40,543 nt of DNA from Comamonadaceae bacterium (GTDB taxonomy: Bacteria; Pseudomonadota; Gammaproteobacteria; Burkholderiales; Burkholderiaceae_C). The stretch spans positions 1 through 40,543 of the forward strand of contig CANFOQ010000024.1 in assembly GCA_947448745.1 (NCBI GenBank), written 5' to 3'. A program made the position numbers and the translations under genes. The stretch's first letter is position 1; every line of letters begins with the position of its first letter. The notes under the pieces are model-generated. The model was not told the DNA's origin, did no database searches, and saw only the letters and a program-made list of their open reading frames with translations. Below, one piece after another: positions 27,428 to 35,588 of the stretch.

Positions 27428-28303
27428 ATGACCACCGCCACTGTCAATCCGCTCGTTCACGGTATTTTTGACCCTGCCACTTGGACCGTCACGTATGTGG
27501 TCTATGAAAAATCAGGCTCGGCCTGCGCCATCATCGACTCGGTTTTGGACTACGACCCCAAGTCAGGCCGCACCAGCCACCATTCCGCTGACAAAGTCAT
27601 TGAATTCGTCAAAGCCAACAACTTGAACGTGGCGTGGATTCTGGAAACCCATGCCCACGCCGACCACTTGACCGCCGCACCTTATTTGAAGCAGCACCTG
27701 GGTGGTCAAACCGCCATCGGCGACCACATCAGCGGCGTGCAAAAAGTGTTCAAAGGCATCTTCAACATGGAGTCCAGCTTCAAACAAGACGGCTCGCAGT
27801 TTGACCATTTGTTCAAAGACGGCGAAAGCATCGGTGTGGGCGGCTTGACGGGTCACACCATGTATGTGCCCGGTCACACGCCAGCTTGCGTGGCCTACCA
27901 ATTTGGCGACGCCGTGTTTGTGGGTGACACCATGTTCATGCCTGATGTCGGCACGGCACGCTGCGACTTCCCCGGTGGCGACGCGAAAACGTTGTACGCC
28001 TCTACCCGCAAGATTTTGAGCTTGCCACCTGCGACGCGTTTGTTCATGTGCCACGACTACCCACCCAATGGCCGCCCTGTGAATTTCGAGACCACCGTCG
28101 CTGAGCAAAAAGCCAAGAACATCCATGTGCACGACGGCATCACTGAAGCCCAATTTGTGGAGATGCGCACCAAGCGTGACGCCACCTTGGACATGCCTGT
28201 GCTCATCTTGCCTGCGGTGCAAATCAACATCCGTGCGGGCGAGCTGCCACCCAAGGAAGACAATGGCATCTCCTACGCCAAGATTCCTCTGAACGCCCTT
28301 TGA
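27428..28303 (+). CDS. ETHE1-type persulfide dioxygenase (MBL fold)
   Basis: A 291-residue metallo-beta-lactamase-fold protein of the ETHE1/persulfide dioxygenase group, which oxidises glutathione persulfide to sulfite with O2 at a mononuclear iron. The motif THAHADH supplies His75, His77, Asp79 and His80; further ligands fit His150 (PGHTPAC) and Asp167 (GDTMF). MPDVGTARCDFPGGDAKTLY is characteristic of the family. No DUF442 domain is fused, unlike Blh proteins of Xylella and Agrobacterium; that domain is on the SQR gene instead. AGGAG (27417-27421) precedes the ATG. First gene of the rightward operon, under the palindromic operator. Confidence 0.9.
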   Translation: MTTATVNPLVHGIFDPATWTVTYVVYEKSGSACAIIDSVLDYDPKSGRTSHHSADKVIEFVKANNLNVAWILETHAHADHLTAAPYLKQHLGGQTAIGDHISGVQKVFKGIFNMESSFKQDGSQFDHLFKDGESIGVGGLTGHTMYVPGHTPACVAYQFGDAVFVGDTMFMPDVGTARCDFPGGDAKTLYASTRKILSLPPATRLFMCHDYPPNGRPVNFETTVAEQKAKNIHVHDGITEAQFVEMRTKRDATLDMPVLILPAVQINIRAGELPPKEDNGISYAKIPLNAL

Positions 28304-28316
28304 AAGTTCGCCTGCC

Positions 28317-28934
28317 ATGACCGGATTCGCCTACCCCCAAGAGATGTGGGACAAACGCTTCTCCACGCCCAACTATGTGTTTGGCGAAGAGCCCAACGCC
28401 TTTTTGGTGTCCCAAGCTGCACGCCTCGGAAAGGGCCACGCACTGGCCTTGGCCGACGGTGAAGGCCGCAACAGCGTCTGGTTGGCCCAGCAAGGCTTCA
28501 GCGTGGATGCGTTTGACTTTTCTGCCCCGGCTGTTGAGAAGGCCAAAGCGCTGGCTGCCAAGCACAACGTGCAGCTGAATTTCAGCTGTAGCGCTTGGCA
28601 AAATTTCGATTGGAAGCCTGCGCACTACGATCTGGTGGCGGGCATCTTTTTCCAATTCGCCACACCCGAAGAACGCGCTGAATTGTTTGAAAAAATCAAA
28701 CAAAGCCTGAAGCCCGGTGGCGTGTTGGTGATTCAGGGTTACGGCAAAAACCAACTCGCCTTCAAGACCGGCGGCCCTGACAAGCTTGAGCATCTTTATG
28801 ACGAAGACTTGTTGCGCCAATCTTTTGCGGGCTTTGAGGTGCAGGTTTGTGAAACCTATGAAACCAGCATCACCGAAGGTGCGGGCCACAGCGGCATGTC
28901 GGCCTTGGTGGGTTTTGTCGCGAGGAAACCATGA
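28317..28934 (+). CDS. Class I SAM-dependent methyltransferase, embedded in the sulfide operon
   Basis: A 205-residue small-molecule-type methyltransferase. It opens with MWDKRFSTPNYVFGEEPN, then a motif I variant ALALADGEGRNSVWLAQQG and FDFSAPAVEKAKALA, similar in layout to TehB- and thiol-methyltransferase-like proteins. It sits 13 bases after the persulfide dioxygenase and overlaps the cydA start (ATGA). Methylation of sulfide or a thiol is a context-based inference only; the substrate is unknown. Confidence 0.82.
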   Translation: MTGFAYPQEMWDKRFSTPNYVFGEEPNAFLVSQAARLGKGHALALADGEGRNSVWLAQQGFSVDAFDFSAPAVEKAKALAAKHNVQLNFSCSAWQNFDWKPAHYDLVAGIFFQFATPEERAELFEKIKQSLKPGGVLVIQGYGKNQLAFKTGGPDKLEHLYDEDLLRQSFAGFEVQVCETYETSITEGAGHSGMSALVGFVARKP

Positions 28935-30277
28935 GTGCGTTTGATCCCGTTGTGTTGGCGCGGTTGCAGTTCGCTGCCAACGTTACTTTCCATATTTTGT
29001 TTCCCACCATCAGCATCGCCATGGGGTGGTTTTTGTTGTTTTTCAAAACCCGCTTCGTGGCCACGGGTGAACAACACTGGATGGACGCCTACCAGTTTTG
29101 GATCAAGATCTTTGCGCTGACCTTCGCCTTGGGCGTCGTCAGCGGCATCACCATGAGTTTTCAGTTCGGTACCAATTGGCCAGGCTTCATGAACACCGTG
29201 GGCAATATCGCGGGGCCATTGCTGGCCTACGAGGTGCTCACCGCGTTCTTTTTGGAAGCCACGATGCTGGGCATCATGTTGTTTGGGCGCGGTCGGGTCA
29301 GCGAAGGCGTGCATACCTTGGCCACCTGGTTGGTCGCCTTTGGCACCACCGCATCGGCCTTTTGGATATTGGCGCTCAACTCCTGGATGCACACGCCCGC
29401 TGGTTTCGAGATGATCAATGGGCAAGCCCACGTCACCAGTTGGTTCGAGGTGATCTTCAACCCGTCCTTTCCTTACCGCATGACCCACATGTTGCTGGCC
29501 TCGGGCCTCACAGGTTCGTTTTTGTTGGCAGGAATCAGCGCCTATCGGTGGCTCAAAGGGGACCGCGCCAAAGACGTGATGGCCTCGCTGCGCACTGGCG
29601 TCATGGTGGCGGCGGTGCTCATCCCGGTGCAAATTGTGGTGGGCGACATGCACGGCTTGAACACACTGCATCACCAACCCGCCAAGCTGGCCGCGATGGA
29701 AGGCATTTGGGAAACCCAAACTGGTGTGCCCGCCGTGTTGTTCGCCGTCCCTGACCAAACCACGCAATCCAACAAGTATGAAATTGCCATTCCGAAGTTG
29801 GCGTCTTTTTACCTGACCCACGACTGGAATGGCGAGGTCAAGGGCATCAAAGACTTTGCCGAACACCCGCCTGTGGGTCCCGTTTTTTGGGCGTTTCGCA
29901 TCATGGTCGGGGTGGGTTTGCTGATGCTCGCCGTCAGCTGGTTTGCCAGCTACGAATTGAAATTCAAAAACACCTTGTCTAAGCGCACGGCCATGGTGTT
30001 GGTGGCCATGACCTTTGCCGGCTGGGTGGTCTTGGTCTCGGGTTGGTACGTCACCGAAATTGGTCGCCAGCCTTGGTTGGTCTATGGCGTTTTGACCACG
30101 GCGCAAGCTGCATCCCAAGTGCCGGCAGGCAATATTGCGCTGTCCTTGGCCATGTACCTGACGTTGTATGCAGCCTTGCTGTCGGCCTATGTGTCGGTGG
30201 TGTTTTACCTGGCCAAGAAAGCAACCCAAGGCAGTGAAGAGCCTCGTTTGAACAACCAAGGACTGCGCCATGTCTGA
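28931..30277 (+). CDS. cydA: Cytochrome bd-type quinol oxidase subunit I
   Basis: A 448-residue CydA/CioA subunit that oxidises quinol and reduces O2 at hemes b558, b595 and d without pumping protons. Heme ligand His21 is in AANVTFHILFP, the GDMHGLNTLHHQPAKLAAMEG segment carries quinol-site residues, and GWYVTEIGRQPW is a family signature. The loop between these two motifs is short, as in the cyanide-insensitive (CIO) class. bd oxidases are generally more tolerant to sulfide than heme-copper oxidases, fitting the operon with persulfide dioxygenase. Start overlaps the methyltransferase stop. Confidence 0.94.
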   Translation: MSAFDPVVLARLQFAANVTFHILFPTISIAMGWFLLFFKTRFVATGEQHWMDAYQFWIKIFALTFALGVVSGITMSFQFGTNWPGFMNTVGNIAGPLLAYEVLTAFFLEATMLGIMLFGRGRVSEGVHTLATWLVAFGTTASAFWILALNSWMHTPAGFEMINGQAHVTSWFEVIFNPSFPYRMTHMLLASGLTGSFLLAGISAYRWLKGDRAKDVMASLRTGVMVAAVLIPVQIVVGDMHGLNTLHHQPAKLAAMEGIWETQTGVPAVLFAVPDQTTQSNKYEIAIPKLASFYLTHDWNGEVKGIKDFAEHPPVGPVFWAFRIMVGVGLLMLAVSWFASYELKFKNTLSKRTAMVLVAMTFAGWVVLVSGWYVTEIGRQPWLVYGVLTTAQAASQVPAGNIALSLAMYLTLYAALLSAYVSVVFYLAKKATQGSEEPRLNNQGLRHV

Positions 30278-31304
30278 GCTCGGAATTGATCTGACCAGCC
30301 CCGGCGGTTGGCTGCCTTTGGTCTTTGCACTCGTCATGGCCCTGGCCATGCTGGCTTATGTGATTTTGGACGGCTACGACTTGGGCGTGGGCGTCTTGCT
30401 CGACAGCGCAGACACGGTGGCGCAAAAGGACACCATGATTGCCAGCATTGGCCCTTTTTGGGACGCCAACGAAACCTGGTTGGTGTTGGGCGTGGGTGTT
30501 TTGCTGGTGGGCTTTCCGATGGCGCATGGCGTCATCTTGGGGGCCTTGTATTTGCCGGTGGCCCTGATGCTGGTGGCGCTGTCGCTGCGCGGTGTGGCCT
30601 TTGACTTCCGGGTCAAAGCCAAAGCGCACCATCAACCCTTGTGGGACAAGGTTTTTTTCACCGGTTCGGTGTTGGCCTCGTGGTCGCAGGGCTTCATGCT
30701 GGGTCAACTCATCACCGGTTTCAAGCAAGACACACCGGGCTACTTGTTCAGTGCCTTGATAGGTTTTTGTTTGATGTTTGCCTACCGTTTGCTGGGGGCG
30801 GGCTGGTTGATCATGAAGACCGAAGGTGCGTTGCAATTGCGCGCTGTGGCTTGGGCGCAAGGCAGTTTGTGGTTGACCGCCGCTGGCGTGGTGGCCATAT
30901 CTGTGGCCACGCCTTGGGTCAGCCCGCGCATCTTTGACAAGTGGTTCAGCTTTCCCAACATGCTGATGTTGTTGCCAATTCCGGCCATGACCATGGCGTT
31001 GTTCGTGGTGATTTGGCGCAGCCTGTCACGCTTGCCCACGCGCTTTGCCCAAGGCAACCAATACGGTGCGGGCGTTCCCTTTGCCAGCACCGTGGGCGTG
31101 TTTTTGTTGTCCTTTTATGGCTTGGCCTACAGCTTGTTTCCTTGGTTGGTCATCGACAAACTCAACATTTGGCAAGCCGCCAGTGCGCCTGAGGCCTTGC
31201 TGGTGATTTTTTACGGTGTGGTGGTGGTGTTGCCCGTGATCATTGGTTACACCGTCTATGCCTATCGGGTGTTTTGGGGCAAGTCCACCCAACTCAAATA
31301 TTGA
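30270..31304 (+). CDS. cydB: Cytochrome bd-type quinol oxidase subunit II
   Basis: A 344-residue polytopic partner of CydA. The opening contains AMLAYVILDGYDLGVGVLL and GPFWDANETWLVLGVGVLLVGFP, typical of CydB, followed by RGVAFDFR and about nine hydrophobic segments. It overlaps cydA by eight bases. No cydX-like small ORF fits in the 17 bases before the rhodanese gene, in line with CIO-type oxidases. Confidence 0.94.
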   Translation: MSELGIDLTSPGGWLPLVFALVMALAMLAYVILDGYDLGVGVLLDSADTVAQKDTMIASIGPFWDANETWLVLGVGVLLVGFPMAHGVILGALYLPVALMLVALSLRGVAFDFRVKAKAHHQPLWDKVFFTGSVLASWSQGFMLGQLITGFKQDTPGYLFSALIGFCLMFAYRLLGAGWLIMKTEGALQLRAVAWAQGSLWLTAAGVVAISVATPWVSPRIFDKWFSFPNMLMLLPIPAMTMALFVVIWRSLSRLPTRFAQGNQYGAGVPFASTVGVFLLSFYGLAYSLFPWLVIDKLNIWQAASAPEALLVIFYGVVVVLPVIIGYTVYAYRVFWGKSTQLKY

Positions 31305-31321
31305 ATTTTTGAAAGAACAGC

Positions 31322-31669
31322 ATGGCTTACACCGAAAAATTTCAACACCTGGCCGATGTGGCCATGGCTCAAGTGGGCAGCGTGGAAGCCGCTCAGGTTA
31401 ATGGGCTGCTGGCACAAGGGGCCATAGCGTTGGACATCCGGGACAAGGAAGAGCATGACGCCGACCACCTGCCAGGCTCTTTGCATGTGAGCCGAGGCAA
31501 GCTGGAAATGAACATCGAAGGTGTGGTGCCAGATCTCAACACCACGGTGCTGTGCTACTGCAATGCCAACAACCGTGGCGCTTTGTCGGCCAACACCTTG
31601 CGTCAAATGGGCTACGTCAATGCACGCTATATCGCGGGTGGATTGAAGGCTTATCGGGCTTTGGGCTGA
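31322..31669 (+). CDS. Rhodanese-domain sulfurtransferase
   Basis: A 115-residue single-domain rhodanese that moves sulfane sulfur between acceptors. Substrate-domain features are ALDIRDKEEHDADHLPGSLHV; the active loop is CYCNANNRG with Cys80 in the catalytic position (CxxxxR) and Cys78 close by; GYVNARYIAGGLKAYRALG is the typical ending. No signal peptide, so it is cytoplasmic. It lies just after cydB in the rightward operon and may exchange persulfide sulfur with sulfite to form thiosulfate, the Sox substrate. Confidence 0.88.
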   Translation: MAYTEKFQHLADVAMAQVGSVEAAQVNGLLAQGAIALDIRDKEEHDADHLPGSLHVSRGKLEMNIEGVVPDLNTTVLCYCNANNRGALSANTLRQMGYVNARYIAGGLKAYRALG

Positions 31670-31670
31670 T

Positions 31671-32291
31671 CGCCGTGCGCTGGCTGCATTGGGGACGTCA
31701 GCGAACCGCAATTTCATCTCCAACGCTGGTTTTGTGATCACCCCAGAAGGTGTGATCGTCATTGATGCGCTGGGTTCCCCTGCCTTGGCGCAAGCCTTGG
31801 TGAAAGAAATTCAACGCATCACACCTTTGCCTATCACCCATACGTTGACGGTGGGCGGGGTGGTGTTTGAGGTCGTCCACCTCGGCCCAGCCCATACGGC
31901 CGAAGACATGGTGGTGTATCTGCCACTGCAACAGGTTGTGTTCGCCGGGGATGTGATGTTTCGACAGCGCATTCCCTTCATTGGTCAAGCTGACAGCCAC
32001 CATTGGCAACAAGCCTTGACACAGCTCTCAGCTTTGAACGTGGCAGGGGTGGTGCCTGGTCATGGTGCAGCTTCTCAAGATTTCAAGCAAGACCTGCTGT
32101 TGACTCTGAATTACTTGCAGTTTGTTCGCACCAGCATGTTGCGTGCTGTTGAAGAAGGCTTGTCATTTGAAGAAGCCTACGAAGCCGCTGATTGGTCGCA
32201 GTTCAAACATTTGCCACTTTTTGGGGCGGCCAACCGCATGAACGCCTTCAATATCTTCTTGCAACTCGAGCAAGAAGTCCTGAAACGTTGA
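31671..32291 (+). pseudogene. Truncated metallo-beta-lactamase hydrolase (SoxH-like) lacking its HxHxDH motif
   Basis: The frame encodes an MBL-fold protein of the SoxH-like group but two parts are missing. There is no ATG, GTG or ribosome binding site before the conserved NRNFISNAGFVITPEG; only a TTG at 31689 could serve. After ITPLPITH the sequence jumps directly to TLTVGGVVFEVVHLGPAHT, so the section holding HxHxDH, normally close to that point, is gone in frame. The later ligands remain in GPAHTAED, AGDVMF and VPGHG. The rest is intact to the stop. Most simply this is a decayed gene, although a rearranged metal-free protein cannot be excluded. Confidence 0.7.
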
Positions 32292-32383
32292 AAAACCTAG
32301 GGTTTCTACCAGTATTTCAATTATTAAAGAAGATATATATTATTACCAGTTAATTTATAAATTTACATTTAAGAAAGATCGAT
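32292..32383 (+). promoter_or_regulatory. AT-rich leader before the sox operon
   Basis: A 92-base stretch far richer in A and T than its surroundings separates the broken MBL gene from soxC. It contains a 12-base palindrome AATTTATAAATT (32352-32363). No clear -35/-10 pair or strong ribosome binding site stands out. The composition and position suggest the main sox promoter and a regulator site. Confidence 0.45.
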
Positions 32384-33727
32384 GTGAATAAATTGCCTGG
32401 CAAGATTCTGAAAGCACCAGAATATTTTCTGACCCAGAAAGACATTCAGTCGGTGAAATTGGAGGCTATTCAGGGCCGCCGTGATTTCATCACCAAGGCC
32501 TTCACGGCGGCTGCTGCCGTCACCGCCAGCGCCGCTGCTGTGGCGCAATCGGCTGCCGAAGGCGACCCCAACATCCTGAACCTGCCCGCCCACGCCACAG
32601 GTTTGGGGCAGGGCGTGGCCTCTCCAGGCTATGGCAAGCCCTCTCAGTTCGAAGCCAATTTGCAGCGCCGGCAAAGCCCAGGCCTGACCCAAACCACCCA
32701 GGCGTCGGTGTCGTTTGCGCCCTTGCAGTCTTTGTTTGGGATCGTCACGCCCAGCGGTTTGCATTTCGAACGGCATCACCAAGGTTGGTGGGACATCGAT
32801 CCGACCAAACATCGCTTCATGGTCAACGGCTTGGTGAAAACGCCCAAAGTGTTCACCATGGACGATTTGATGCGCTTGCCTTCAGTCAGCCGTTTTCACT
32901 TCATCGAGTGCGGTGCCAACACCGGCATGGAGTGGGGCAATGTGGCCGTGCCCACCGTTCAATACTCTCACGGCATGTTGTCTTGCAGCGAGTTCACGGG
33001 CGTGCCCCTGATCACGATCTTGGAACATTGCGGTGCAGATTTGAAAGCCGGTCAATTTGTACTGGCCGAAGGCGGTGATGGTTCTTCCATGACCCGCACC
33101 ATCCCCATGAGTCTCATCAAATCTGGTGAAGTCATGATGGCCTATGGTCAAAACGGCGAAATGCTGCGCCCCGAAAACGGCTACCCCTTGCGGCTGGTGG
33201 TGCCAGGTGTTCAAGGTGTGAGCTGGGTCAAATATTTACGCCGCATTGAGCTGGGCGACAAGCCCTATGGCACCAAAGACGAAGCCATTCACTACATCGA
33301 CTTGCTGCCCGATGGCAGCCACCGTCAATACAGCGGTATTCAAGAATGCAAGAGCGTGGTGACCACACCCTCGGGTGGCCAAGCCTTGCTGGACAAAGGT
33401 TTTTACAACATCACCGGTTTGGCTTGGTCAGGTCGCGGTGCCATCAAAAAGGTAGATGTATCCGTCGATGGCGGCATCAATTGGAAACCAGCTCGCTTGG
33501 AGTCGCCAGTGCTGAGCAAATGCCTGACACGGTTCAACTTGGACTGGGTCTGGGATGGCAAACCTTGCATCATCCAAAGCCGCGCCACTGATGACACCGG
33601 ATTTGTGCAACCCACCATCAAGCAATTGCGCGAGGTGCGCGGCACACGTTCGATCTATCACAACAACGCCATTCAATCTTGGCTGGTGCAAGAAAGTGGT
33701 GAGGTGAAAAATGTACAAGTCTCTTGA
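32384..33727 (+). CDS. soxC: Sulfane dehydrogenase subunit SoxC (molybdenum subunit)
   Basis: SoxC (447 residues) is the molybdopterin subunit of sulfane dehydrogenase SoxCD, which oxidises the sulfane sulfur bound to SoxY in the periplasm. The sulfite-oxidase fold is clear, with the Mo-coordinating Cys176 in FIECGANTG and HHQGWWDIDP. A twin-arginine signal RRDFITKA (Arg32-Arg33) with AAVAQ cleavage region follows an unusually long 31-residue lead. The start is GTG with a weak ribosome binding site. It overlaps soxD by 17 bases and opens the soxCDYZAXB operon. Confidence 0.94.
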   Translation: MNKLPGKILKAPEYFLTQKDIQSVKLEAIQGRRDFITKAFTAAAAVTASAAAVAQSAAEGDPNILNLPAHATGLGQGVASPGYGKPSQFEANLQRRQSPGLTQTTQASVSFAPLQSLFGIVTPSGLHFERHHQGWWDIDPTKHRFMVNGLVKTPKVFTMDDLMRLPSVSRFHFIECGANTGMEWGNVAVPTVQYSHGMLSCSEFTGVPLITILEHCGADLKAGQFVLAEGGDGSSMTRTIPMSLIKSGEVMMAYGQNGEMLRPENGYPLRLVVPGVQGVSWVKYLRRIELGDKPYGTKDEAIHYIDLLPDGSHRQYSGIQECKSVVTTPSGGQALLDKGFYNITGLAWSGRGAIKKVDVSVDGGINWKPARLESPVLSKCLTRFNLDWVWDGKPCIIQSRATDDTGFVQPTIKQLREVRGTRSIYHNNAIQSWLVQESGEVKNVQVS

Positions 33728-34772
33728 ATCCCTCATGAGCAAATGGGCCCTCAGCGCGGCTTTGTTGGCCTGCATGGCCACGGCCCAAGCACAACAAAGT
33801 TTTCCTGGTGTGGGTCGCGTCGCCACGCCAGCTGAAGTGGCCAAGTGGGACATCGATGTGCGCCCCGATTTCAAAGGTTTACCCAAAGGCGAGGGTTCTG
33901 TGGCCCAAGGCCAAGATGTCTGGGAAGCCAAGTGCGCCAGTTGCCACGGTATTTTTGGTGAGTCGAACGAGGTGTTCAATCCACTGGTTGGTGGGGTTGT
34001 GGCCGAGGATGTGAAAACAGGTCGTGTGGCCAAGCTCAATGACAAATCCTTTCCTGCCCGCACCACCTTCATGAAAGCGGCCAGCCTTTCCACCGTTTGG
34101 GATTACATCAACCGTGCCATGCCTTGGAATGCACCCAAGAGCCTGAGTGCCAACGAGGTATATGCGGTCACCGCTTACCTCTTGAACTTGAGCGGCGTGG
34201 TGGAAGACAGCTTTGTGTTGAACGACAAAACCATCTTTCAAGCGCAGGCACGATTGCCTAATCGAGAGGGCATGACCACCAAACACGCGCTGTGGCCCAC
34301 GACCGAACTGGGCGGCGTTGGCAAGCCTGACACGTCCAACACCGCTTGCATGAAAAACTGCGCAACCGATGTCAAAGTCACCTCGATGCTGCCCGACTTT
34401 GCGCGTGATGCGCACGGCAACTTGGCCAATCAAAATCGTTTGGTGGGCCAGCAAAAAGGGATCAACACATTGCGTGTGTCCACCTCAACAGCCGCCAAAC
34501 CAGCATCGGCCCCCAAGGGACCGCCAACTGCTGTGCTGAGCTTGTTGCAATCCAACAATTGTTTGTCTTGTCATGGCTTGGACAAGAAAGTGGTGGGCCC
34601 AGCCTTTACCGATGTGGCCAGCAAATACCCCGGCAAAGTTGACTACCTGAGCAACAAAATTTTGTCGGGTGGCTCTGGTGTGTGGGGCAGCATTCCCATG
34701 CCGGCTCAAACACTCAAACCTGCTGACGCCAAAACCATCGCCGAATGGTTGACTGATGGCAACAAACCCTAA
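33711..34772 (+). CDS. soxD: Sulfane dehydrogenase subunit SoxD (diheme cytochrome c)
   Basis: SoxD (353 residues) accepts electrons from SoxC and passes them to a small c-type cytochrome. Sec signal peptide ending near ATAQAQ, two heme c motifs: CASCH (Cys75, Cys78, His79) and CLSCH (Cys284, Cys287, His288). The linker contains a Cys pair (TACMKNCATD). The presence of SoxCD predicts complete oxidation of thiosulfate to sulfate without sulfur globules. Its ATG lies inside the end of soxC, after a GGTGAGGTG ribosome binding stretch. Confidence 0.95.
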   Translation: MYKSLESLMSKWALSAALLACMATAQAQQSFPGVGRVATPAEVAKWDIDVRPDFKGLPKGEGSVAQGQDVWEAKCASCHGIFGESNEVFNPLVGGVVAEDVKTGRVAKLNDKSFPARTTFMKAASLSTVWDYINRAMPWNAPKSLSANEVYAVTAYLLNLSGVVEDSFVLNDKTIFQAQARLPNREGMTTKHALWPTTELGGVGKPDTSNTACMKNCATDVKVTSMLPDFARDAHGNLANQNRLVGQQKGINTLRVSTSTAAKPASAPKGPPTAVLSLLQSNNCLSCHGLDKKVVGPAFTDVASKYPGKVDYLSNKILSGGSGVWGSIPMPAQTLKPADAKTIAEWLTDGNKP

Positions 34773-34792
34773 ATTTTCACAGGAGAAATCAA

Positions 34793-35248
34793 ATGCAAAC
34801 ACGTCGTGATGCACTTAAACGCAGCTTCGCTGTCGCCGGTCTGTTGATGGGCGCAGGCCTGTTGCCCGAGCTGGCACAGGCTTTTGAAAAATCGGCTTTT
34901 GAAGCCAAAACTGTTGCCGATGTTTTCAAAGCATTGGGCTTGCCCATGCCCACTGAAAGCAAAGACGTCGGGTTGACCGCGCCAGACATTGCTGAAAACG
35001 GTGCTGTGGTGCCGATGACTGTGCAAACCAGTTTGCCTGGCGTGAAAAAACTGCTGCTGTTGGTCGATAAAAACCCATCGCCTTTGATTGCCCAGTTCAT
35101 GGTCAATCCGGCCGTGGAAGCCAGCTTCCAAACACGCGCCAAGATGGGCCAATCTTGCGACGTTTTCGCAGTGGCCGTCATGGAAGACGGCAAAACCTTG
35201 TTCGCCAAAAAAGAAGTCAAGGTCACACTCGGCGGCTGCGGCGGCTAA
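34793..35248 (+). CDS. soxY: Sox carrier protein SoxY
   Basis: SoxY (151 residues) carries thiosulfate-derived intermediates on the Cys of its flexible tail. The tail reads GGCGG with Cys149 as the carrier residue. The export signal starts MQTRRDALKRSF, a twin-arginine type, as expected because SoxYZ is exported folded. An additional Cys122 (GQSCDVF) is present. AGGAGAAATC precedes the ATG. Partner of SoxZ, encoded next. Confidence 0.96.
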   Translation: MQTRRDALKRSFAVAGLLMGAGLLPELAQAFEKSAFEAKTVADVFKALGLPMPTESKDVGLTAPDIAENGAVVPMTVQTSLPGVKKLLLLVDKNPSPLIAQFMVNPAVEASFQTRAKMGQSCDVFAVAVMEDGKTLFAKKEVKVTLGGCGG

Positions 35249-35275
35249 GCGTTCATCAATTCAAGGAGAAACAAC

Positions 35276-35587
35276 ATGGCCGATCCAATGCGCATTCGCG
35301 CCCAAATGGCAGGTGAAAAAGTAAATGTCCGCGTCTTGATGAACCACGAGATGGAGTCCGGGCAGCGCAAAGACGCCAATGGCGCCATCGTGCCGGCTTG
35401 GCATATTCAAGAAGTCACAGCCACCCACAATGGTCAAGCAGTATTCGCTGCCGAATGGGGCCCTGGTGTGTCTAAAAACCCCTTCCTGCAATTCACCATC
35501 AAGAACGGGAAAGTTGGTGACAAAGTGGGTGTGAGCTGGAAAGACAATAAAGGTGACACCCGTACTGACGAAACCACGGTGTCCTGA
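35276..35587 (+). CDS. soxZ: Sox carrier partner SoxZ
   Basis: SoxZ (103 residues) forms the heterodimeric carrier with SoxY. It has the family immunoglobulin-like fold with MRIRAQMAGEKVNVRVLMNHEMESGQRKD cut here into its two halves: MRIRAQMAGEKVNVRVLM and NHEMESGQRKDANG. There is no signal peptide; it is exported by hitch-hiking with SoxY. AAGGAG precedes the ATG. One base separates its stop from the soxA ATG. Confidence 0.95.
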   Translation: MADPMRIRAQMAGEKVNVRVLMNHEMESGQRKDANGAIVPAWHIQEVTATHNGQAVFAAEWGPGVSKNPFLQFTIKNGKVGDKVGVSWKDNKGDTRTDETTVS

Positions 35588-35588
35588 C

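Noticed and set aside
28856-30349. 497-codon open frame on the minus strand
   Set aside because: It covers cydA in reverse, with low-complexity His/Gly/Gln composition and no recognisable domain; a shadow of the cydA gene.
31305-31321. cydX small subunit gene after cydB
   Set aside because: The gap is 17 bases, too short, and no hydrophobic small frame follows.
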